From contig NZ_JACHDO010000001.1 in the NCBI RefSeq assembly GCF_014201115.1, positions 6,820,001-6,884,000 on the forward strand: 64,000 nucleotides of DNA, written 5' to 3'. The position numbers were made by a program, and so were the translations under genes. Shown piece by piece: positions 27,870-35,654 of the stretch (the stretch's first letter is position 1; each line of letters starts with the position of its first letter). Source of the DNA: Nocardiopsis metallicus. GTDB taxonomy: Bacteria; Actinomycetota; Actinomycetes; Streptosporangiales; Streptosporangiaceae. Below the pieces are notes generated by a model. That model was given only the letters and a program-made list of their open reading frames with translations. It was not told where the DNA came from and made no database searches.

Positions 27870-29873
27870 TCAAGAAGCCAGAGTCGGTTGCCGCCCGGGT
27901 TCGGCCGTTGCGCGCTCCAGGGGTTCGACAGCCAGCGGCCGCAGTTCACAGCCGCGCTGGTAGAGGTCGTCGACGGCTTCGTTGAAGCGCCTTTGGGAAT
28001 CCGGCCCGCCGAGCAGGTAGGTGCGGAGGTCGGCGCGTTCGGCGGCGAGCCGGTCCGGCTCTGTCCCGTGGACGGCGTCGAGTGCCTCGTTGACACCGTC
28101 GCCGTTCGGAGAGAACAGGTAGGCGGCGCTGGCGGTGGGGTGCTTGGTCCGAAACTCGTCGTCGGTGATGCCCTCGCAGTTGGTCACGGCGTAGGGCTTC
28201 TCCGTGGCGATGAAATCGGCGACCACGCTGGAGATGTCGCTGATCAACAGGTCGGCCTGATGGAAGCAGGAGTACAGGGACGGCCGCGGCCCCTGGATGA
28301 CTAGGTGCTCGGTGTCGCCCCTGCTTCGCCAGTAGGCCTCGTGCCACTGAGCGGACAGTTCGCGCAGGCGGGTGACCGCCTGGGGGTCGGCGTTGCCCTC
28401 CTCCCGCGAGTTGTGCGCTTCGTCGGTGCTGCCGCTGTCGGCGTCGAAGGCGGCCAGACGTTTTTCCAGGTCTTCCAGGGGCGGCAGAGCGCCGCTCTTG
28501 GCAGGGGAGCCCTGGTTGGCGTCCTGGATGAGCGAGACGATGGTCCTGTGTGCCTTGCGGGCATCGGCTGATCGCATACCGGTGAAGGGGTGGGGTTTGT
28601 ACAGCACCCGTACCTTCGGTTCGGCGGCCAGGAGCGCGCGGATCAGGGTGGGCCCGGCGTCGATCAGCGAGGTGTTGCCGGGTTCGTCGGTCCAGCCCTC
28701 CCAAGTGGGGGCGTACAGGACGGTGCGAACCGAGTTGGGCGCGGTGTCGGTGCTGATCTCGTCGAGCTGGGGTCGGCCCACCTCGACGATCTCGTCGGTG
28801 CGCACGCCGACCCGGGCGAGGTCGTAGCGGTCGCGCCCGGCGCGCCCGGCGGTCCACACCTCGTCGTAGACCTTGCTGTAGGGGTTGATGCTGGCGATCT
28901 TGTCGCTGTCGCCGTGTCCGATGAACACGTGCTTGATGACGGGGTTGCGCAGCATGTGGATGTTCTTGCCGGTGTTGGCGGGGTAGAGGGCCACGCGCGC
29001 GGGACCGAAGTCGAGTGCCATCAGGTCGGTGGCGGCCGGGACGCACAGGACCGGGATGCGGGTGGGCGCGAGCTGCGCGGCGATGGCGCGTTCACGGAGC
29101 ACGATCAGCACCCGCCTGGGCATGCGGTCCAGCGTCTCCAACCACATGTTGGCCTGGTAGGTGGAGTCGGAGGAACCGGAGAAGTACATGATCACCTCCG
29201 GCCGGTAGGTGTCCAGCCAGGCCTGGGTGAACTCCATGACCTTGGGCGCGGGCGGGATGGTGCGTGCGCGGTTGTAGTGCCACCCCACCAGAGCCAGGGC
29301 CAGGGCGGTCACCGCGACCGAGACGGCCGCGCCGACGGTGACTGCGAGACTCGACCCGAAGGCCGTGAAGGCGGCCACACCGGTGACGAGGAAGACGTCC
29401 AGGGGCAGCAGCCGGCTCATGGGCTCGCGGATGAGCGGCATGGGCGGACTGTCGGGGATACGCAGGGAGCTGAGGTCGATGTTGCGGGTGACCACGGGCA
29501 GTCGTCGGTGGACGCGGAGCTGGCGGGCCGCGACACCGCACACCAGTTGGAGGCCGAACAGCGCCAGGAAGGTCAACAGGACCAGCCCGATACCGGTCGA
29601 GGTGGCGGTCTCCGAGGTGATCAGCAGACCGAGTGCGAGGAGCTGGCGCAGCAGCGTCCGCGGGGTGATGCCCAGACGCACCTGCTGGATGCTCTTGGAG
29701 AACTCGGTGAAGCGGTGCAGCAGAATCGCGTCGAGCAGGTAGCTCCCGAACGCGCCGATGAGGAACACCCACCAGAGGCCGCTGATGACACCGGCCAGCA
29801 TCGTCAGGTAGGACAGCGAGAGCAGGGCGCTGCCGACCAGGTTCTGCCGTGTCAGCTTCTGGCGCAGACTCAT
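27870..29873 (-). CDS. CDP-glycerol/ribitol phosphotransferase (TagF/TarL-like)
   Basis: 667 residues. The N-terminus has about five hydrophobic helices (about 12-50, 72-115, 157-200), unlike soluble peripheral TagF enzymes. The catalytic half (about 215-640) has the family motifs HVFIGHGDSDKIAS, VLYAPTWEGW, VLYKPHP and LLISDISSVVADFIATEKP. It would polymerise glycerol- or ribitol-phosphate from the CDP-activated donor. Its ATG overlaps the stop of the upstream cytidylyltransferase gene by four bases, which favours CDP-ribitol as donor. Confidence 0.88.
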   Translation of the reverse strand: MSLRQKLTRQNLVGSALLSLSYLTMLAGVISGLWWVFLIGAFGSYLLDAILLHRFTEFSKSIQQVRLGITPRTLLRQLLALGLLITSETATSTGIGLVLLTFLALFGLQLVCGVAARQLRVHRRLPVVTRNIDLSSLRIPDSPPMPLIREPMSRLLPLDVFLVTGVAAFTAFGSSLAVTVGAAVSVAVTALALALVGWHYNRARTIPPAPKVMEFTQAWLDTYRPEVIMYFSGSSDSTYQANMWLETLDRMPRRVLIVLRERAIAAQLAPTRIPVLCVPAATDLMALDFGPARVALYPANTGKNIHMLRNPVIKHVFIGHGDSDKIASINPYSKVYDEVWTAGRAGRDRYDLARVGVRTDEIVEVGRPQLDEISTDTAPNSVRTVLYAPTWEGWTDEPGNTSLIDAGPTLIRALLAAEPKVRVLYKPHPFTGMRSADARKAHRTIVSLIQDANQGSPAKSGALPPLEDLEKRLAAFDADSGSTDEAHNSREEGNADPQAVTRLRELSAQWHEAYWRSRGDTEHLVIQGPRPSLYSCFHQADLLISDISSVVADFIATEKPYAVTNCEGITDDEFRTKHPTASAAYLFSPNGDGVNEALDAVHGTEPDRLAAERADLRTYLLGGPDSQRRFNEAVDDLYQRGCELRPLAVEPLERATAEPGRQPTLAS

Positions 29874-31342
29874 TTGGCGCTCTCCTTCTGCGAGGCCGCG
29901 GCGTCGTTGGACACCCCGGAAAGGTCTTCTCGGCGCACGTCGATGACGTGGCCGGTCAGGTCGGAGAGCAACACGTCGATGGAGGTGCGGGCGACTTTGT
30001 CGGCGCTGAGCAGACTGCCGGCGGGTTCCTCGCCGAAGGCCTTGGTGCGCATGGGGGTCTGGGTGCGTTCGGGGTTGATGCAGTTGATGCCTACTCCGTC
30101 CTCGGACCATTCGTCGGCCAGGGCCTGAGTGAGGTTGACGGTGGCGGCCTTGGTGGAGGAGTAGAGGCTGTACTCGCCGCGGCCTCGGGTGTAGGAGCTG
30201 GAGGTGTAGAGCAGTAGCTGGCCACCGGTCTGGGCCAGGTACGGGAAGGCGGCGCGGGCGATGTTGACCGGGGCGAGGTAGTTGACCCTGAGGGTCTCCT
30301 CGATCTCGGCGTTGCTGGTCTGGTCCAGGCGTCCGATCCGCAGGACACCGGCGGTGTTGACGACGTAGTCGATGCGGCCGGTGGCGGAGTGGGCCTGTTC
30401 CAGGGCCTGGGCCACCTCGGTGGGGTTGGCGACGTTGGTGCGGGTGGCGCTGCGCGAGTAGCGGAAGACGCGGGCACCGTGTTTCTCGGCCAGGTCGGCG
30501 ACTCCGGCACCGATACCGTAGCTGCCGCCGAAGACCACCACCGTTTTCCCGGCCAGTTCCCGCGTGTAGTCCTGTTCGGAGTACCGGGGAGTGGCGGAGG
30601 TGGCGAGTTGGAAGAGCTTGTCGGCGATGAAGATGTCGACCGGTTGGGTGACCTTCATGTTCTGCTCTTCGCCGGCGACCACGTGGATGGGTACGTCGGG
30701 TGCGTAACGCAGTACGACGGTGCAGTCGTCGGTGGCTTCGAAACCGGGGTCGTTCCAGGCTTTGGCATAGGCCTCGCGGATGGTGGACATCCGGAAGGCC
30801 TGGGGGGTCTGTCCGCGTCGCAGCCGGGAGCGGGTGGGGACGTCGGTGATGATGTCGTCGTCGTTGACCTCGATGATGGTGTCCGAGGACGGGATGGCCA
30901 CGTCCACGGCCTCGTAGGTCTCCAGGGCGGCGACGCAGTCGTCGATGACCCTCTGGGAGAGCATGGGGCGAACGGCGTCGTGGAAGAGGACGTTGGTGTT
31001 GGCCGAGGAGTAGTGGGCGAGGGCGTCCAGGGCGAGCTGTGTGGTGGCGTTGCGGGAGGTGCCGCCGGGCAGCACCCGGGAGACCTTGGACAGCCCGGCC
31101 TTCTGCACGATAGTTTCGGCGTCGGTGACGAAGCCGGGGTTCATCATGACGATGACCTCGTCGACGGCTTCGGACCGTTCGAAGATGTCGAGGGTGTGCT
31201 CGAGGATGCTCTTCCCCGCGATTTTCAACAGCTGTTTGGGTGTGGCCAGGCCGATGCGCTGACCGCTGCCTCCGGCCAGGACGACCGCGACGGTCCTGGT
31301 CGGGAATCGGGTGTGCGCGCTCGTCGAGGGTGTCGCGGGCAA
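29870..31342 (-). CDS. Bifunctional ribitol-5-P cytidylyltransferase / SDR reductase (Bcs1-like)
   Basis: About 490 residues. The N-terminal half is an IspD/TarI-type cytidylyltransferase with VAVVLAGGSGQRIGLATPKQ. The C-terminal half (from about 270) is an SDR with VVVFGGSYGIGAGVA and the YSSTK catalytic pair. This architecture matches Bcs1 of Haemophilus influenzae, which reduces ribulose-5-P and makes CDP-ribitol. The start is uncertain: a TTG at 31342 has GGGAG five bases upstream; an in-frame ATG lies at 31474. IspD itself is unlikely because of the fusion and context. Confidence 0.85.
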   Translation of the reverse strand: MPATPSTSAHTRFPTRTVAVVLAGGSGQRIGLATPKQLLKIAGKSILEHTLDIFERSEAVDEVIVMMNPGFVTDAETIVQKAGLSKVSRVLPGGTSRNATTQLALDALAHYSSANTNVLFHDAVRPMLSQRVIDDCVAALETYEAVDVAIPSSDTIIEVNDDDIITDVPTRSRLRRGQTPQAFRMSTIREAYAKAWNDPGFEATDDCTVVLRYAPDVPIHVVAGEEQNMKVTQPVDIFIADKLFQLATSATPRYSEQDYTRELAGKTVVVFGGSYGIGAGVADLAEKHGARVFRYSRSATRTNVANPTEVAQALEQAHSATGRIDYVVNTAGVLRIGRLDQTSNAEIEETLRVNYLAPVNIARAAFPYLAQTGGQLLLYTSSSYTRGRGEYSLYSSTKAATVNLTQALADEWSEDGVGINCINPERTQTPMRTKAFGEEPAGSLLSADKVARTSIDVLLSDLTGHVIDVRREDLSGVSNDAAASQKESAK

Positions 31343-32067
31343 AGTCGTCTCCCAAGCTGTGTGGAGTCCTGTAGACCGCTCCTGGAGGTGTTCACACAGG
31401 AGAGGCGGGCCCCGGGATGTGCGAGGAACGAGATCTCGTCCCTGAGGATCTGGTTCGCCGAAGGGCAAGGCCAAGCCGCGCCGGGCGGCCGCGAGGTATT
31501 CCCGTGGGCATCAGGTAGACGCCCGACGTTTTGCGTAGGTTTACCGTTATTTTAGTGCCTTGTGTGACACCTTGGGGTGCTCGCCTGGTCGCACTGCGGA
31601 GGTGCTTCCGGAACGCGCCGATCTTTCGTCGGTGATCCATCGACCATCGCCTTCCGCGTCCGATTCGGGAGTAGCGCCGCATGATCCGGCGACGCCGCCG
31701 GTCGGATCGGGCCTCCGCAGCCAGCGGTGACGCCGACGCCAGCGACTCCGGCGAACTCCGGTTCGGCCCAGGTGCTTGCGTTCCTCCCCGGCCTGTGGCA
31801 CGCTCTATCGCAGCACCACAGGTGTGTTCAACCCGGCCCAGAGCCGGGTTTTCGTGTTTCCGGGGCCCTGTCACCCCAGTCCGACGCCGTAGCGCCGCGC
31901 TCACGGATGGCTTGAGCCATCCCACAAGGGCCCCGTGCTCGCCTGCCCCGGTCACCCCTCGACGCCTGAGACGTCCTCTTCGTTGCTGACCGGCGGCCTT
32001 CGCGTCGTTTCTGCCCTCTTCCTGGTCACAGGGCCCAGCCATGTCTACAGCGAAGAAGAGGTGAGTG
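31343..32067. other. Gene-free junction between wall-polymer cluster and tail cassette
   Basis: About 725 nt with divergent genes on either side and no convincing coding frame. It holds the leader of the cytidylyltransferase gene, an A/T-rich patch (31530-31556) that may carry its promoter, a + strand intrinsic terminator at 31830-31859 with no gene in front of it, and the RBS of the tape-measure gene. It marks the left edge of the phage-derived segment. Confidence 0.6.
31830..31859 (+). terminator. Orphan + strand terminator
   Basis: AACCCGGC-ccaga-GCCGGGTT followed by TTCGTGTTT: an 8-bp stem and T-rich tail. No + strand gene is recognisable upstream, so it may end a small RNA, be a remnant of a lost gene, or insulate the tail cassette from readthrough. 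Confidence 0.7.
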
Positions 32068-34773
32068 ATGTCCGGTGCTGTTTCTGTGCGTGTTGACCTC
32101 ATTCCGGAGTTTCAGAGCATCGGTAACCAGATCCGCAAGGAGGTGGAGAAGGACCTGGCCACACTGCCCAAGGTGGGCCAGCAGGCGGGAAACGAGGTCA
32201 GTACACAGTTCGCGAACGCGGTGACCGGGCAGATCTCCTCGGCGTTGTCAGGTACCCCGCCCGCGGTGCAGGCCCTGGGTGATCGGGTCGGGTCCACCCT
32301 GAGCTCCTCGATCGTGGGAGCGGGCGAGCGGGTGGGCGCCGAGCTGGGATCGACGCTGATCAACGGTGTCTCACCGAGCGTGCAGGCGATGTTCGACGGA
32401 CTTCCCTCGGCTGCGAGCGGTGCCGCCTCCCAAGCTGCTGACTTCCTGATCACCACTCTGCCCCAGGCGGGTTCGCAAGCTGCTTCCCAGGCGGCGAACT
32501 TCCTGACCACCACCCTGCCCCAGGCCGGGGCGGAGGCCGGGCAGGAGTTGGGATCGCGGTTGAGCAGCGCCGCCACCGGGCTCTTCGAGTCGGGGATGCG
32601 GCAGCTGCCCGGTGTGGTCTCGAACCTGGGCGACCAGGCGGGCCAGATACTCCAGGAGAAGCTGCCCGAAGCCGGTGCCGACGCCGGCCGGGAGCTGGGC
32701 ACCAAGCTGGCTGACGGTGCCAACGACCTGATCACGCAGGGCCTGTCGGGGATGCCCCCTTCGGTCCAGGCCCTGGGGCAGCGGGCCGGGGACTTCCTCA
32801 GCGAGACCCTGCCCGGATACGGGGCCAAGGCCGGTGAGGAGCTGGGCTCCAAGGTCGCCGACGGTGCGGTGTCCCTGATCGAGAGCGGTGTCGAGGGCCT
32901 GCCGGGGATCATCGACGGGGTCACCTCCACCATGGGCAGTCTGTTCAAGGGCCAGATGCCCTCGATCGGGCTCAGCGGTGGCTCCGAGCTGGGCTCCAAG
33001 CTCAGCGACACCGCGATGGGCCTGATCGGTGGCGGCCTGGACGCCCTGCCCGACATCGTGGACAACCTGGGGGCCAAGGCCGGAAAGCTCCTGGTGGACA
33101 AGGTCACCGAGGGCGCGGCCGACGCCGGTCGCCAGGGCGGCGAGAAACTCGCCTCCAAGGCCAACGAGATGATCGAGTCGGGGCTCTCCAGCATGCCTCC
33201 GGCGGTACAGCAGTTCGGTGCCCAGGTGGGCGAGACCCTGAGCGCCACGCTGCCCGACGCGGGTGAGCAGATCGGCCGCGCCCTGGCCGGGAAGCTGGTG
33301 GACACGGCCGGGCCGGTGGTCTCCAAGGGCTTCTCGGCGGGAACCGACGCCCTGCGCAACATGGCCTCCGGCTTCCGCTCGGCGGGCTCCAGCGCCTCCG
33401 GGTTCTCCCGGAACCTCACGATGGCCAGCGCGGCGAGCAAGGTCGCCGCGGTGGGTAAGAAGGGCCTGGCCGCCGCCCAGAAGGTGTTGAACACGGTGAT
33501 GCGCGCCAACCCGATCGGGTTGATCGTGACAGCCCTGGCTGCTCTGGCCGCGGGTCTGGTCTATGCCTACAACAACAGCGAGACGTTCCGTGAGGTCGTG
33601 GACGCGGTGTTCTCCTTCGTCAAGGACATCGCCGAGGACGTCATGGGCTTCTTCACCGAGACCCTTCCCGGGATGTGGGAGGCGCTGAAGGAGAAGGCCC
33701 AGGAGTTCTGGGACGGTCTGGTCGGTCTGATCGAGACCGCCTGGGAGTGGATCAAGGCGATCATCGCGCACCACCCGTTCGTGATCCTGTTCACCTACTG
33801 GGACGAGATCAAGGAGGTCATCGGGCAGGTCTGGGACTGGCTGGTGGAGAAGACCACGCAGGTGTGGGACTCGATCATCGAGACGATCACCGGGGTGGCG
33901 CAGGGGATCGCCGACTTCCTGACCGGGGTCTGGGATTCGATCACCTCGGCGGTGGAGGCCGCCTGGACGTGGGTGACGGGCCTGATCTCGGGGGCCTGGG
34001 ACTCGATCCTGGCCCTGGTGGGTTCGGCGGTCCAGTGGGTGGTGGACCGGGTCACCTCGTTCCGCGACCGGGTGGTGGCGGTCTTCACGGCGGTGCGCGA
34101 TCGGGCCCAGGAGATCTTCACGGCGGTCCGGGAGCGGGTCGTGGCGATCGTGAGCGCTTTGCGTGATCGGGCGGTGGCGATCGTGACCGCGATCCGGGAG
34201 CGGATCGTGAGCACCTTCACCGGTGCCCGTGACCGGGCGGTGGAGGCGTTCTCGGCTATGCGGGACCGGGTGCGGGAGCGGATCGAGGGTCTGATGACCA
34301 CGGTCCGGGAGATCCCGGACAAGGTCAGGGAGGCGTTCTCCAATGCCAAGACCATCCTGCTCCAGGCCGGTAAGAACATCATCACCGGTCTGATCGACGG
34401 TGTGAAGAACATGATCGGTTCGTTGAAGGACCAGTTCTCCAAGGTCACCAACATGATCCCGGACTGGAAGGGGCCGCGCCGGGTGGACCGGCGGCTGCTG
34501 ACCCCGGCGGGCCGGATGATCATGGACGGTCTGATGGGCGGTATCGACGACAAGCTGCCCGACCTGCGCGGGCAGCTGGGGGACGTGACCGGCGAGATCA
34601 GCAGCCGCATCGTCCCGCCCTCCCTGGAAGTGCGACGGCACGCCGCGAGCACGGGCGGGGCCGCCGCGGCCCAGCCCACCATCCAGGTCGTCAACCACTA
34701 CCCCCAGGCCGAGCCGACCTCGGCCACCGTCAACCGTTCCCTCCAGTACGCCGCCGCGATCGGAGTGGTGTGA
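32068..34773 (+). CDS. Phage tail tape measure-like protein
   Basis: 901 residues. The N-terminal half (about 60-440) consists of roughly seven imperfect repeats of about 55 residues of the pattern LPxAGAxAGxELGSKLADGA...LPxxVxxLGxxAG. Then come a hydrophobic segment (ANPIGLIVTALAALAAGLVY, about 475-495), Trp-rich helices, a long Arg-rich heptad-like stretch (about 660-750) and the C-terminal motifs NIITGLIDGVKN and LTPAGRMIMDGLMGGI common in tape measures. Tape measures fix tail length; at about 1.5 Å per residue this one would give a tail near 135 nm. The ATG is preceded by GAAGAAGAGG. Confidence 0.8.
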   Translation: MSGAVSVRVDLIPEFQSIGNQIRKEVEKDLATLPKVGQQAGNEVSTQFANAVTGQISSALSGTPPAVQALGDRVGSTLSSSIVGAGERVGAELGSTLINGVSPSVQAMFDGLPSAASGAASQAADFLITTLPQAGSQAASQAANFLTTTLPQAGAEAGQELGSRLSSAATGLFESGMRQLPGVVSNLGDQAGQILQEKLPEAGADAGRELGTKLADGANDLITQGLSGMPPSVQALGQRAGDFLSETLPGYGAKAGEELGSKVADGAVSLIESGVEGLPGIIDGVTSTMGSLFKGQMPSIGLSGGSELGSKLSDTAMGLIGGGLDALPDIVDNLGAKAGKLLVDKVTEGAADAGRQGGEKLASKANEMIESGLSSMPPAVQQFGAQVGETLSATLPDAGEQIGRALAGKLVDTAGPVVSKGFSAGTDALRNMASGFRSAGSSASGFSRNLTMASAASKVAAVGKKGLAAAQKVLNTVMRANPIGLIVTALAALAAGLVYAYNNSETFREVVDAVFSFVKDIAEDVMGFFTETLPGMWEALKEKAQEFWDGLVGLIETAWEWIKAIIAHHPFVILFTYWDEIKEVIGQVWDWLVEKTTQVWDSIIETITGVAQGIADFLTGVWDSITSAVEAAWTWVTGLISGAWDSILALVGSAVQWVVDRVTSFRDRVVAVFTAVRDRAQEIFTAVRERVVAIVSALRDRAVAIVTAIRERIVSTFTGARDRAVEAFSAMRDRVRERIEGLMTTVREIPDKVREAFSNAKTILLQAGKNIITGLIDGVKNMIGSLKDQFSKVTNMIPDWKGPRRVDRRLLTPAGRMIMDGLMGGIDDKLPDLRGQLGDVTGEISSRIVPPSLEVRRHAASTGGAAAAQPTIQVVNHYPQAEPTSATVNRSLQYAAAIGVV

Positions 34774-34775
34774 CC

Positions 34776-35654
34776 ATGCCCTTCCCCACCTATTCAGTGG
34801 ACGGGGTCGCCCTGGACTCCCCGGGGTGGCACCTGGCCCCCGGAACCCAGCTGCGACCCCTGCCCGCGGTCCGGTCCGTCGAGGTCCGGCTGCCCGGCCG
34901 GGCCGGGGACGTACCCGTCCTGGGCCTGGACCACGAGGCCACCAGCCTCGGCCTGACCCTCAACGTCACCGACCGCGACCACCAGGGGCGCCGAGGCGGT
35001 TTCCCCGGGCTCGAACGCAACCTGGAGGCCCTGGCCGGGCTCTTCGGAACCCGGCACCGCCTCCTGGACCTGCGCTACCACGTCGACGCGCGCACCACCC
35101 GCCGTGCGGACGCCGAGGTGATCTCCTCGGCCGAACCCGAGGTCGACGTGGCCTCGGCCCGTGCCCGCCTGACCGTGCTCGTCCGGATCCCGGGCGTGTA
35201 CTGGCGGGGCACCGACCTGTCCACCTGGCAGGCCCGCCTGCTCACCGACCCGCCCGAAGAGGGGACCGTGGTCAGCTGGCTCTCCGGCTCGACCGCGCCG
35301 GTCACCGACGCGCGGGTCGAGATCCGCGGCCGGGCCGACCACCCCGCGGTCGTGGACGTCGCCACCGGCGGCGGCTTCACCTGGGCCGGGTCGCTCAGCC
35401 CGAACCAGGGGCTGGCGGTGGACTGCGCGGCCATGCGCGCCCACCGCTTCCCGCTGGACTCCCCCGGGGACCACGAGGACGTCACCGGCCTGGTCAGCGG
35501 GATCGGACCGGGTTCGGCCTCCCGATGGCTCCACCTCACCCCGGCGCTGGTGCGCGGCAACCCGCACCAGCGGCACGTCAGGGTCCGCGCGGGCGCGGTG
35601 TCCGCTGGTGAGGCGACCGAGATCCGGATCAGCGCGAGGAGGTCATTCCTGTGA
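34776..35654 (+). CDS. Distal tail (Dit)-like protein
   Basis: About 292 residues; an alternative GTG at 34770 overlaps the tape-measure stop. N-terminal half resembles the tail-tube-like domain of siphophage Dit proteins (SVEVRLPGRAGDVPVLGL, LNLEALAGLFGTRHRLLDLR-type region), and the C-terminal half (about 165-290) is beta-rich. Position directly after the tape measure and before the hub is the standard Dit place. The assignment rests on context more than on sequence motifs. Confidence 0.65.
   Translation: MPFPTYSVDGVALDSPGWHLAPGTQLRPLPAVRSVEVRLPGRAGDVPVLGLDHEATSLGLTLNVTDRDHQGRRGGFPGLERNLEALAGLFGTRHRLLDLRYHVDARTTRRADAEVISSAEPEVDVASARARLTVLVRIPGVYWRGTDLSTWQARLLTDPPEEGTVVSWLSGSTAPVTDARVEIRGRADHPAVVDVATGGGFTWAGSLSPNQGLAVDCAAMRAHRFPLDSPGDHEDVTGLVSGIGPGSASRWLHLTPALVRGNPHQRHVRVRAGAVSAGEATEIRISARRSFL

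Noticed and set aside
29870-31342. Housekeeping ispD (isoprenoid pathway)
   Set aside because: C-terminal SDR fusion and teichoic-acid context fit Bcs1/TarIJ better than IspD.
27870-31355. Single 1161-residue minus-strand frame covering polymerase and cytidylyltransferase
   Set aside because: Only the part up to 29873 reads as TagF-like; the rest is the wrong frame of the fused cytidylyltransferase/SDR gene.
31793-31850. Possible tRNA remnant (TTCAA-like stretch and CTGTGG/CCACAG arms)
   Set aside because: No acceptor, D or anticodon arms can be assembled; the TTCAACCCGG is part of the terminator stem.
32200-33400. CRISPR-like repeated sequence
   Set aside because: Repeats are degenerate, coding and without regular spacers; they reflect protein repeats of the tape measure.
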